Below are positions 14,601 through 24,363 of a DNA stretch of 64,000 nucleotides, piece by piece. The notes under the pieces are model-generated. The model saw only the letters and a program-made list of their open reading frames with translations, was not told the DNA's origin and did not search any database. Every line of letters begins with the position of its first letter. Position 1 is the first letter of the stretch. Source of the stretch: Aplidium turbinatum (taxonomy: Eukaryota; Chordata; Ascidiacea; Aplousobranchia; Polyclinidae); NCBI GenBank assembly GCA_918807975.1, contig OU964929.1, positions 14,091,197 through 14,155,196 of the forward strand, written 5' to 3'. The position numbers were made by a program, and so were the translations under genes.

Positions 14601-17600
14601 CTATCTATAGTCCATAGATGGCATGATACCACAACCAGCAAATCAGACTTCAATTTCACAGACGTTGATCCAATAAGGACTGAATTGGTTTGCTGGGGCT
14701 GCATTATGTCAATCAAAAGTTACAGATCTTACCGACGACAGCGGAAAGACCAAAGAAGTGACTTTCCTTTATGGAATGCATGGTGCACACTTGATCAAAG
14801 ACTTCCTTGACATGAGCTTTTGGCTGAAAAAAAGTATTTTTGAAACATCAAGCAACTTATTTTTTTTCATCAAAGGTGTCGCAACTAAAAAGAAATTGTC
14901 CATCAAATTTAAGATCAAAACGAAGTGCGAGTACTTCAAACAGTCACAGAAGATACTTCAATATTTCCAAAGCGGAAATCAGAGGTTGTTTGACTGTTAT
15001 GATGTCACAAAATAAACTTCTCTTTTATGAAAATGCTACAAAAAAACATGAAAAGAATCCAGCTTGCTGCCCGATGCCTGTCACCGTTTGGATTAGCTTA
15101 TCTGGAAAAGCTTTCCACTAATGGAAAAGATGTTACATTTTCAAACCAGACAGTGTCACTTTTCATTTCGGTCACAGTAACCTACTTATAGCGGCAGCAT
15201 GTGTGTTGCCTTAGAAGGCAATATTGATCTAAAATGAGACCAAAATGAATCATACATAACTAGAATGGTTCACCAAAAGAATGACATGTTTGAACTGTAA
15301 GCGTTTGCAAAATTAAAAAACATTCACACTACTTACATCAAAGACTAGCAAAATGGAATCACCATTGAGCAGGTGTACACGAACTGGTTTCTTGCCTGAA
15401 TGCGATTTCATTTTTAACGCAATAAGACCTTTATTGGCAGACCAATAATCACTAGAAGTGCTGCTGCAAAACTTGTCAACTGAACACCGCGCTGCACTTC
15501 GGCAAAATTGGCCTGAAGAGCTGGATCTCCTTTGCTTGAATGGATTCTTGCAGTTATTAAAAGAACGGTAATCCGGATTAGTAGGCCGAGACAACGAATT
15601 ATCTCCAGCGACGTGTTGGGAAAAGGTTTGCTTTGTATCTTCAGCCGCTGAATTGGACAACTTCAAGCAATCCAAAAACGTTAACTTAGTTGGTTCGATT
15701 AGCTGCAAGGTTGATCGAGCACTAATATTTACAGGTAATTCTCCACCAGATAATGACACAGCGCGTCTTCTTTGGTAAGGCGGCGAGTCCGCTATTAAAA
15801 CATCGGAAGTATTGTCAAAGCGCTGTTTCAATAGTAAGTCGTCTTGGTTTCTCAGACTAAAATGCTTTTGCTTTGGAAGAGTTTGATATTTCTTTCTTTT
15901 ATTTGGCAACACGGCAAGTATATTTTGCCCACATCTAAAAATATAAAAAGTCATTAATGATTTTCTAAAGCTCAACAAGAACGGAATAATTTTATAAAAC
16001 TTGAAAAATATCCACTGAAAACTTTGCAAACAGCGTTTTTTTTTCTCAAGCTAATCAACATCGGCTCTCGCCCGTGATACCAAGTCTTGATCTTGATACC
16101 AAGTCAAACTGTCTGCTAGTAAAAGTTAAAAACCGCGGCAACTAAGCACTTTTTGAAATTTATTTAGCATATTGTTGCGTTACATGAGAATCGAAAACTA
16201 TTGACCAATTCCGTTTCTTAAAATCGATCCGTGTTCTAATCGTCGACACTGATTCAACAGAAAATTGGCAACGTTTGGCTTAATTTCACTGCTATTAAAA
16301 CCTGAAAAACACCCTTACTGTTCACCCTGCCATATAAATGATTATTATTATTCATGCTGATGTACCTGTAACAAAGCTGCATCAAATTTCTCTCGGCTCT
16401 GCACTTCACTACAAAACTAAGCAACTTTTCTCATAACAAGCACCACCAGCATTTCAGCATTTGTTTGCTCTGACTCTGATGTCGAGCAGCCGGTCTCCAC
16501 TCCAGGCATTTTTTCAACGCTTGATTGGCCGCACTCTACTTCTACAATTCAAAACAAAAGCTTTTTTCTTTTGCGCAGTTGAAATGACTCGCTTTGTGAT
16601 TTCTTTGGACAACAATGCTTGACCTGTGATGCCACAATTCAGAAATATGATTTGTGACAAAAATTAAGGTAACCTGATGATTAACAGTGTCGGGCATGAT
16701 TGATAAAACACGAGGCGTGATACAGTTCGTTTTTTGTTCTTTTAGTATTACGTCATTCATACCACTACAGTGACGACAACAAATCGTCAGTTGAAAATGT
16801 CTATAAAAATGCCATCAAAAACTGCGAGAACGCAAATGTTTTCGTTGGTTATTATTTACTTCGATTATTCATTAAATCGAAAATATAAATAACTCCGATG
16901 AAATTGAATTCGTGAATACGTACTGTAAATCTAAGCAAATTTTTTTAAAGCAAGCAATTTCAAATTACAACATTCAAGACTATTTGTTTCTGATCTAATC
17001 TATCAGGTTTGTTGCATGCGAAAGAACGTCTTTCCAATGTTCGAAGGAAGTTCGGATCGACAATGGCTGTGTATCAGCACTTTATGACTTATTGAAGGAA
17101 AATAAAAACTTTGGCTTTGTTCTATTTCTGTCCACTGCATTGAAATCTTAAATCACCAGTCACAACAATAATAATTCTGTGACCATTGCTGACCCCTAGT
17201 TCAAATGCGCTTTAATATTCCGAAATAGTTTGCACACAATCACCTGAAAAGTAGTTTTTTTTCAAGTGGTGTGGTTGTAACTAACAGTAGTGCGATAGGG
17301 AATGGTTTGCCAGGCATTATTAGAAATCAACCATTTAAAAGTGTAGCCTACGATATTACAAAATAAAACAGGACTAGCTGGCAATGCTGACGTATTACAC
17401 AAATATAAATTCCAGATGGCAACTTCAAAACTTTTGTGCATTAAATTTTGAACGTAATTTGCCAGTTAATAAATTAATTAAAGAACATCTCTCGAAAACG
17501 TCTGTCATAAAGTTGCATGCATTCAAGCCCTGGGTTGGCCCACTAGCTATCGTTTCAACTAAAAGTTCGGTCCTTGAGCACATTTTATTCTGTTAGTTTA

Positions 17601-20206
17601 CCGTAGTCGTGTGGTTACTAGCAAGCTTTTATTTAGTAATAACAAATTATAGCGATATGGTCGCTATTTAACAAGTGCGTTTTTGAATGACATGGGCGAC
17701 TGCAAACGACAGTGTCGTTAACGTCGTCGATACCGCACACAACGTCAAAAAACGTCAATTTTTCAACTTTTTTGACATAAACTTTTGCTGCAACCTGCAA
17801 GGTATCTTATAGCATAACCACCTAACGTGGCGAATGCATTTTTGATTTTTGTTTTCACATTGTTTCGCGCAGAGTGTACTCACCAGTAAAATATTGTAGG
17901 CTACTCATTAATACTGCTATTTGATCCACCTAGCGGACATTCGTTTTAATGACATGCATAAGACACAAAGAAAAAATGATGCACCTCGGTCAGTAATTCA
18001 ACTCTTTTTCACATTGATTCAACGTCGCATACAAATAGTAAAGATTTGCACTTTTTTACTTTTTCCTATAATACTTAGTTTGACAAAAGTAAAGATGACG
18101 GAGCATAGGAAGGTACTTGGCATTGCAGGTGACGTATGTGCGCAGATATAGTTCAGTTCAGTTGTTTCTATTTCTCACCATCGCAGCAAAAACAATACAC
18201 GTCAACATAGAAAAGGTCGAGAATAAGAAAGAAGCAACAAAACGAGAACATTAAAACGTGCTTGTAAACAAAATAAGTTATCAAGTCAGTTCAGTTCAGT
18301 TCAGTTGTTTTTTTATTTCTGACCATCATATCAAAACAATACACATCAACATAGCAAAGGTCAAGAAAAAGATAGAAGCGACAAAACGCGATCGTTAAAA
18401 CGTGCTTGTGATCGAAGTAAGTTATTAAGTTGAAAAAAATTTGGCACGGTCGCAACACCTTCAGAAAAATTTAAGATATAAAGGGGAAATAAAAAAATAA
18501 AAAATGTTACAAAACAAATAAACATATATAGGCTATAACTTTATTAGCCTACATAACTTTAGCTGATATATTGAAGTCGAAAGAAACTTGGCACGGTCGC
18601 AACACCTTCAGAAAATTGTAACATAGAAAAGGAAGTAAAAAATGAAAAAGTTATAAACAAACATAAAGACAACATATATTCAGGCATCCTTGATTCAGGC
18701 AATAGCTGTATTAGCCCATATAGCTTTAGCTGATATTTTCAAGATTTGTATAAATAGACACTTGCTATGAAGATCAGCCATGGTGCGTTATCAAGAGTGC
18801 TGATGGTCGTGAGTGGAAACATCTTGATGCGTTTAGCTCATAGCAAAGAAGAGCAAGGCAGGCAAAAACAATCCCACAAAGAAATCCTACCACAAGCAAA
18901 GCCATTTCAAGCGTAACGCACCAAGCCTTGCACGACTCACAAATACTTACAACTTGACGATGCGAAACAATGACAAAAACAAATAAAAATAAACAAGCAA
19001 AAACAACATCATCAATCATCATCTTGAGGAAATCCAATTATACCCAGGGAAGTTATGCCTTACAGATATCAAGCGTGCTTTGATATAAAGTTACGTCGAT
19101 AAAACGATAATTATAAGACTCCAGCCAGTTCAACTCGTCACCTCCACACCGATCCAACGTCTGCAAACGTTAAATCAATGCAAAAATGACAGGCCCCGCT
19201 AGCTGGGATGTAGTAGTGGCATGTCACAATAATATGAAAAACTTGGGTTACTGTATGTTTTACGCGTTAAACTAAAATAAAAAAGTAATTCAATTCGGCA
19301 TATTACGTTAAAAAAAGTAGTAGACAAAAAAACAGACATCCAGTGGTACAAGATATTGATATAAAATAACCTGTTGGAGCACTTGGCCACCACTTCACGG
19401 AAATATGGCGGTTGATAGAAGAGAATGGAAAAGTAAAGGCAAAGTTAAAAGGTTTATAACAAAAGTTCCAACTATATTGCATCACTTCTAAAAGTATACT
19501 ATATGATTACACAGGTCAACCATGTGAAACCAACTTTCTGGTGTACAACAAAAAGATTTGTTTAGGGTAAATTTGAATCGCTGAGTTTGAAAACAAGGCC
19601 AGTTTTCCTATATCAAATCTGTTTTTTTCATTGCATGCATTGTATGTTAACGTGTGTTGGCTGCAGTAAAAAAAAAGATTTGATATGGAAAATCGAACTT
19701 CATTTTCGGATTCCCCACCTTCAAAAAACCCCAGAGCTTCTCTTATCTTTGTTGCACCAAAAATTGTGTTCCAGTGTTATTACTATTTCTAGTTTTTTGT
19801 TCAAAAACTAATCCCTTTATAAACCCAAATTGACTGACCTGTGACAGCACTCTTTTATTGAGTCGATAACATCCTCTGTCCGTTCTACCAAGCCAACGTT
19901 GATCAAGCAGGAACATTTTAAGTATTTAATTTCTCTGATTTTCGCTAAATGCAACTTCGGATCATGTTCTTTGGGAACCGATTCCGTGTGAATGGAATGG
20001 CTGGATTTTTCTTTCAGGAAATCTTCATCTTCTTTGCGTCGACCTTTAAGTGATCCACAAAAGCTTGATTGCTTTGAAGTTGCAAGTTGCTGGTACAGAT
20101 TGTTTTCGTACGTTTTTAAAATAGATGGGTTTTTGTAAACTCTTTCTGATGCTTGAGCACCAGCGTTGTTACCAGTTTTCTTTTTGCAGTCACTTTTAGA
20201 CAGCAT
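5608..20206 (-). CDS. FRMD6: FERM-domain protein of the FRMD6/FRMD1 (willin) type, seven exons, 3' end not found
   Basis: Willin-type FERM proteins are membrane-associated adaptors at the cell cortex, related to Drosophila Expanded and linked to Hippo signalling. Exons in transcription order: 20206-19839, 15934-15337, 14823-14733, 14008-13926, 11568-11483, 6424-6238, 5763-5608. All have AG/GT borders and phases that fit, giving 523 codons with no stop. Residues 1-302 are a basic, serine-rich extension with no recognised domain. The FERM F1 lobe starts near 303 (KKPVRVHLLNGDSILLVFD) and includes HFFGLS and KYAPKEW. F2 follows with FQVQYYVEHP, YYLQLKR and VPVHYYKLLK near 514-523. These match vertebrate FRMD6 landmarks such as YKYCPKEWKKE, FRVQYYVE and VAVHYYRLYK. 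ATG 20206 is the first after an in-frame stop near 20270. F3 and the C-terminus were not found. Vertebrate FRMD6 begins its FERM domain within about 20 residues, so the long N-terminus is odd. Introns hold two hAT elements and several small palindromes. Confidence 0.85.
6759..6820. repeat. Small palindrome family copy
   Basis: This copy reads tttttacattgatttaatg, then a spacer, then aatgaatcaatgcaaaaat, an imperfect inverted repeat. It is the same family as the best copy at 51405-51494 and lies in an intron of the FERM gene. Confidence 0.6.
8366..8413. repeat. Small palindrome family copy
   Basis: The first arm, ttttacattgatctaacgtc, is intact. The second arm (gaacgttgtataaatcaaaa) is decayed. 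It lies in an intron of the FERM gene. Confidence 0.5.
8860..9949. mobile_element. Non-autonomous hAT element, 8-bp TSD acttagaa
   Basis: The ends are inverted: CAGTGGTTCTTAACCTATGG on the left and ...AGGTTAAGAACCCCTG on the right. The 8-bp target duplication acttagaa is exact at 8852-8859 and 9950-9957. The element is 1,090 bp with no transposase frame. A second internal inverted repeat (about 9347-9410 against 9545-9615, both including gctgaactatcgtaa or its complement) would form a hairpin. It lies in the large intron between FERM exons 11483-11568 and 6238-6424. Confidence 0.88.
10756..10798. repeat. Small palindrome family copy
   Basis: Reads gcattgattcaacgtctgca followed by aacgttcaatacaaaaa. 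The core is perfectly preserved and the outer arms are lost. Confidence 0.55.
11288..11364. repeat. Small palindrome family copy
   Basis: The core ttttacattgattcaacatg is followed by a decayed second arm. The outer segments cccagatatgc and gcaagctgg correspond to the ccagacagcaaaa-type outer arms of the best copy. Confidence 0.5.
11748..11814. repeat. Small palindrome family copy, one arm decayed
   Basis: Reads ttttttactttgatttaacg then tttgcggacgtaaaaag. The outer flank ccagcaatcaggca resembles the family's outer arm. It lies in the intron upstream of the 11483-11568 exon. Confidence 0.45.
13023..13537. mobile_element. hAT MITE, 8-bp TSD ccttacat/ccttacaa
   Basis: The left end is CAGCGGTTTTCAAACG and the right end GTTTGAGAAGCTCTA, typical of hAT elements that start near CAGNGGTTCTCAAAC. 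Flanking 8-mers at 13015-13022 and 13538-13545 match at 7 of 8 bases. It is 515 bp, has no coding capacity, and lies in a FERM-gene intron. Confidence 0.75.
16030..18145. other. Intron sequence of the FERM gene, no other gene seen
   Basis: Part of the long intron between exons 19839-20206 and 15337-15934. A small palindrome family copy lies at about 18004-18050 (tttttcacattgattcaacg). Plus-strand frames such as 17384-17596 and 17921-18151 lack any family signature. Confidence 0.45.
18148..18700 (+). repeat. Tandem SINE-like repeat with (TTCAG)n
   Basis: A unit of about 140 bp starting with ttcagttcagttgtttctat is repeated in direct orientation at about 18148 and 18290. Both copies carry the words caatacacrtcaacatag and aaaacgtgcttgt. 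Downstream, a second module with ggcacggtcgcaacacct occurs twice, near 18440 and 18590. The short pentamer array and repeated modules suggest a SINE or its tandem derivative. It is intronic in the FERM gene. Confidence 0.55.
19126..19208. repeat. Small palindrome family copy with outer arms
   Basis: The core gatccaacgtctgcaaacg is followed by ttaaatcaatgcaaaaatga. The outer arms ccagccag and ctagctggg preserve the inverted ends, so the full unit is about 83 bp. Confidence 0.65.
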
Positions 20207-21264
20207 AATTAAGCTATAACTACCAAACAGTACCCCAACTATCCAAACAGTAGGCCTAACGGTGGCTTAACCTAAAATGTAATTAAATCCATAGATAAGT
20301 TTTTATCTCACAAGATAACATACGCAAACCCAGTGGCGTACCCAAATGGGGTGACATTGTGTTATGCATCCCCGTTAAAAAAAAACTAAGTGATGAAACT
20401 AAAATTGGGTGTTCACTGAAAGTAATCATTGCGCACTGGAAAAATTTCTTAGAGGAAACACTGGCCGTAACCTTACCAAGGGACCCGAAAACTTTTTAAA
20501 AAAATACCGCGTAGGTTACTTTTTGAATGTAGTGCGTTTTTCTTACAAACATCTTGAATTGGGGACCGATAATCTCATAAGTAGGCTATACTGGGTCAAA
20601 ATTACCCTCTAAACAGCCATGAGTAGGGGAAGGTCGGGACCCATGATCATGGTGGAAGCCATAATCCACCCCCCTTTTTTTTAATATAAAGTATCCTTTT
20701 TGCATTTTTTGACGTCATTATATTTTTTATGCTTGGATAACTTTCCCCCAATCCTTTGGTCAAAATTGTACTAAAAATGAAGGTGCAATGAAGATTTATA
20801 GGTTTTGTGTTAAAAAAGTAATTTTTTTTGACTGAATGTGTTTTAAAATAACTCATTTGTTATGCAAGAAATGTTCATAACTTTTTTGTAATGGTAGGTG
20901 ATGTATTTATGATGAGATTAAGCTGAAAGTTTTTTAGATAGCAATGTTAGTTTTTTTTCAGCTGTTTTTTCATTTCTGAAAGATCAGGTAGGGAGCCTTG
21001 ACTCACCTTGTGTTGGGACCTGCAAGCCATGACAAGTGCCTGTGATAGTAGATGTTAAAGTGTCATATGACATCATTTTGTTGCTTTTCACACCTTTCCA
21101 TTAGGATATATCACAATTCTAACTTTTATTTCGTTTGCAACTATTAATTATGCTATTTCACATGAAAATTCTGACAACTCATCCCAAGGAATCATTTGAA
21201 AATTCTCCATCGCTTATTTCAAAATTTAAAGCTTGGAAGCTGGCTTGAAGATTGATTTGACACA
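20207..21264. other. Upstream flank of the FERM gene
   Basis: No coding exon recognised. The first ATG of the FERM gene follows an in-frame stop, so 5' UTR or promoter sequence should start here, but no promoter motif stands out. At 20334 the string cagtggcgtaccc resembles a DNA-transposon left end; I did not find its partner. Confidence 0.4.
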
Positions 21265-21368
21265 TAAATAATACAACTAAAACAATGAAAACTATTAATA
21301 CTACAAAAAGTGCTCAATGCCAAGCAAAAAGGCAAAGCAGAGCGAATTAAATCAAATATAGTTATTAC

Positions 21369-22226
21369 TAGGGCCATTTTTATATGACCTTAAAAAATCA
21401 ATAATATGACTTTATTTTTTGGAAAATATGACTTTATATGACTTTATGTAAAAATCGTTTATTTTTACATACGAACAACGTCACTCACGGAACTAAAGAG
21501 TAAAACATACGCAACATAACAGTAATACACATCCATTTTTATTTTAAACCACTGTTGTAGTACAGTTTCATGTAGTGTGGAATAATAGAGTCTTTAAAGT
21601 TACGATTTGGATGTAAAAATGACTTTAGTAAGGAAAATGAGCGCTCCACAGACGCTGACGTGGGTTGACACTTTTGCAGTTTTGCATAAAGCGCTGGTGA
21701 AATGTCTTGTCTTTGTAGTTCCATAATTTGTTTCACATCGTTTTTGTCTAATCGCTTCTTAATGTAATTTTTGAGCTCAAGCGGATCTTTTCCGAAATCA
21801 AGGGCATTTAGATCAGCATGGGCCTCTTTGATGGTGTACGTACAACTTTCCATTTTGAGTATTAAGTTGACCTCAATGTGTGACCTCATAAAATATAGGT
21901 CTGTGACTGTAAGTGTTATGTAGGCTAATCCTACAGTTTGCCTTCGTTCAATCAGAAATTGCCTTACTTTCTTAGTGCTTAATTGCTTCACCGCTTAAAT
22001 TGGTATTTTTTATTTAAAGTATACAACGGTATGACTTTATAACTCAAAAATATGACTATATAACTTAAAAAGCTGATATATGACCTAACCAGGAAAATAT
22101 GACTTTATATGACTTCATAACTTTTTTAATATACCTCATAGGGATGCGGTTTTTGCGTTAAATTTGATTTCACGACTTACTGATGCATAGAAAAAAATAT
22201 GACTTTAATGACTTTAAATGGCCCTA
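21369..22226 (-). mobile_element. hAT element with transposase C-terminal fragment, TSD gttattac
   Basis: The ends are TAGGGCCATTT and AAATGGCCCTA, with the exact 8-bp target duplication gttattac at 21361-21368 and 22227-22234. A 150-codon minus-strand frame (21991-21539) ends in the hAT dimerisation signature (SVERSFSLLKSFLHPNR), the C-terminal domain of hAT transposases; the catalytic core is absent. Subterminal regions carry repeats of tatgactttatatgac in both halves, likely transposase binding motifs. The element sits inside one arm of the fold-back repeat. Confidence 0.88.
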
Positions 22227-22239
22227 GTTATTACTATCT

Positions 22240-22285
22240 GAAGCCTTTACAAATTGTTTCACCTAACGGATCATCAGAAGGTCTG
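22240..22285 (-). ncRNA. Hammerhead ribozyme motif, intact core
   Basis: Minus strand: helix I strand ACCTT, core CTGATGA (22277-22271), short helix II TCCGTTAGGT, core GAAAC (22260-22256), three-base-pair helix III ACA/TGU, then predicted cleavage after A 22248, with AAGG closing helix I. All conserved core positions are present. This is the type I arrangement with a minimal helix III, as in Penelope-like elements and retrozymes. Cleavage activity is inferred. Confidence 0.72.
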
Positions 22286-22544
22286 AAAAAACATGCAAAC
22301 AGTAAAGAATCGATAATTCTGAAAAGATATTAAATATTACAACTGTAATTTAATCTGCCAAAAAAAATCTCTAAACCTGTACTTCCTGAGAAGATATTAA
22401 ATATTACAGCTGTAATTTAATCTCCAAAAAAAAACCTCTAAACCTGAATTCAGGTACAGTTTACAGTTTGGCAGATTAAATTACAGTTGTAATATTTAAT
22501 ATCTTTTCAGAATTATCGATTCTTTACTGTTTGCATGTTTTTTC

Positions 22545-22590
22545 AGACCTTCTGATGATCCGTTAGGTAAAACAATTTGTAAAGGCTTCA
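22545..22590 (+). ncRNA. Hammerhead ribozyme motif, core G replaced by A
   Basis: The mirror copy in the right arm of the fold-back: CTGATGA at 22552-22558, TCCGTTAGGT, then AAAAC in place of GAAAC, so the invariant core G is an A at 22569. The other pairing segments match the left-arm copy. It is probably inactive. Confidence 0.65.
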
Positions 22591-22982
22591 GATAGTAATA
22601 ACTATATTTGATGTAAATAATACAACTATGTTTTAGAATTGTATGTTTGATATGGTGAAGTGATTTCTTTGCTAAAATACTACATTTTTTGGCTTATCAC
22701 AATTGTGGCTTATCGCTCCCCACATGGGGGGTGCGATGAGACGCTTAGCGCGTATTTATGTTTTTTAGCGTAAATTAAACATTCGCTGAAATAATAACTT
22801 GTGCTTTGAGAAATTGTAATTTTGAGAAACGTAAAAGATATGCATCTAAAAGGTTCCGCTTCGCAGAGCGCAGACAAGCTGCAAGCAATTCTATATTTTG
22901 GCGGTACCCCTAAGTTCAAACTGAAGACTTTGCTGATTGCAAACTTGAAATGATAGGCCAAGGATTTTGTATTGCGTATATA

Positions 22983-24278
22983 CAGGGGCGGATTAGCAAA
23001 CTGATCAGGCCCGGGAATTTTAAAACAAAAACGGCCCATTTTTATAAAACCCGAATTTCTCAACCTGGAGTTTGCGGAACGTTTCCAGCGGGTTCGTGAA
23101 AGTATCCGAGTTTGCAGCATAATTAATAAATTTCAACATTTAAAATTTGGTTGTGATTTATTTGTGTATTACAGTGAATCTCAAACTGTGCGTCTAAAAT
23201 TTCAAAGGGCATCCCACAAAAATTCGGTTTCCTAAGTAAAAAAATTTCATACAAAAGAGTTAAATCTTTTTATAAGGCTATGTATGTTCAACTTAATTCT
23301 TTTGAGACAACAGATTGTTGACCAATGCTCAATTTAGAAATGCAAAGATTTTGCCATGGCTGAGATTACAACGAAATATTGATTACAATTGAAAAAAGGA
23401 GAATTTCTTTGTAAAGGTTGCAATAATTCTATTAATTTTCGGTTAAATTTATAGAAAAGCTGCAAGTCAACATCACTGATTCTGGATCATGTGTGCCAAG
23501 CTCATGGCATGGCCAAGCTATACGTAGCTCATAACATAATTTCGTCATACATGGGTCGCAAATTCAGAAAATTCTTTTAAGTGTGTATCTTCAAAATTTA
23601 TGAAACATTTGTTTCCATTAGGAAACGTGCTATACCAAAATTCAAATAAAAAGTTATAGGGGTCCGCGACCCCTTCGAAGGCACCGAAATAGGTCCACCA
23701 AAACAAAAGGTTTAGAACCACTGGTCTACAGGTATATATCTTGTGCAAACTACAACAAATCTCTGACCTATGTTTTGCAACACAACAGTCTTCTCTAGAA
23801 TGTCACGTTCAATTTTTGTTGTAGAAACTGCATTGTTTTGATAATTTCAGTCAGCCTCTTAATAAAATGCTGCAAAATGTGATGATCTGGCCTTCTCTGT
23901 AGCTCGCAATGGACACCCATAGGAAGCGAGTCTTCACTTAGTTGACTTTTTAAACGGTTCTTTGCGTAGCCTACTTGAGCTTATTGACAGTGCTTTCATA
24001 ACCCACTTGCGTAACGAAAAGAGAAAAGATTATACTTTGTAGGCCTGGTATAGGTTATAATAAGGAGATAAGTTAGGGATGGTAGAAGTAGTCTAGTAGT
24101 CTAGTAGTAAGATAAGGTATTCCACTGTCCCTAAGATAACTTATAAATTATACATAAACTATATACACATATCCAAAAATTTAACTGCTCTCATTCCAAA
24201 ATTCAACTGTCCACAATCAAAAATTCAACCGGCCCACCGGGAAAGTTCTCGAATTCCCGGTGGGCTAATCCGCCCCTG
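22983..24278. mobile_element. hAT-like element with CAGGGGCGGATTAGC ends
   Basis: The left end CAGGGGCGGATTAGC and right end GCTAATCCGCCCCTG are perfect inverted repeats of 15 bp. Flanking 8-mers cgtatata (22975-22982) and cgtacaca (24279-24286) match at 6 of 8, suggesting an older target duplication. It is 1,296 bp with no transposase frame. A second hAT-like element appears nested at about 23172-23723. Confidence 0.78.
23172..23723. mobile_element. Nested hAT-like remnant
   Basis: The left end CAGTGAATCTCAAACTG and right end GGTTTAGAACCACTG are the usual imperfect ends of this hAT subgroup. The guanine/cytosine-rich subterminal word ggggtccgcgacccc lies near 23659. The flanking 8-mers match poorly, so the boundary is provisional. 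Confidence 0.5.
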
Positions 24279-24363
24279 CGTACACAGCTGACAAAAAGAC
24301 AAATCAAAAGGAGTTGCTCGGCTGTTCTGATGCGTTCCATGTGCATTGCACATAATGCACAAT

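Larger units (their letters stand above)
21279..22613. mobile_element. Fold-back retroelement-like repeat with a hammerhead ribozyme in each arm, 14-bp flanking repeat
   Basis: With the nested hAT (21369-22226) set aside, this is a repeat of about 470 bp. The segment 22235-22363 is the near-exact reverse complement of about 22461-22590, and the homology continues across the hAT insertion site. The 14-mer taaataatacaact flanks it at 21265-21278 and 22614-22627, like a target duplication. Each arm carries a hammerhead ribozyme motif pointing outward. The left segment about 21299-21350 is shared with the repeat near 50.46 kb. Hammerheads with a very short helix III are known in Penelope-like elements and retrozymes, and inverted terminal repeats are known in Penelope-like elements. 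I saw no reverse transcriptase, so it is non-autonomous. Confidence 0.7.

Noticed and set aside
14475-15121. Overlapping plus-strand frames of 85-111 codons
   Set aside because: They have no family signature, and one overlaps the real minus-strand FERM exon 14733-14823, which has splice borders and strong similarity.
15935-16029. N-terminal part of the 238-codon minus-strand frame
   Set aside because: The splice acceptor after tatttttag at 15935 marks the exon start. The codons before it are intron read-through, and phase joins the exon to 19839-20206 instead.
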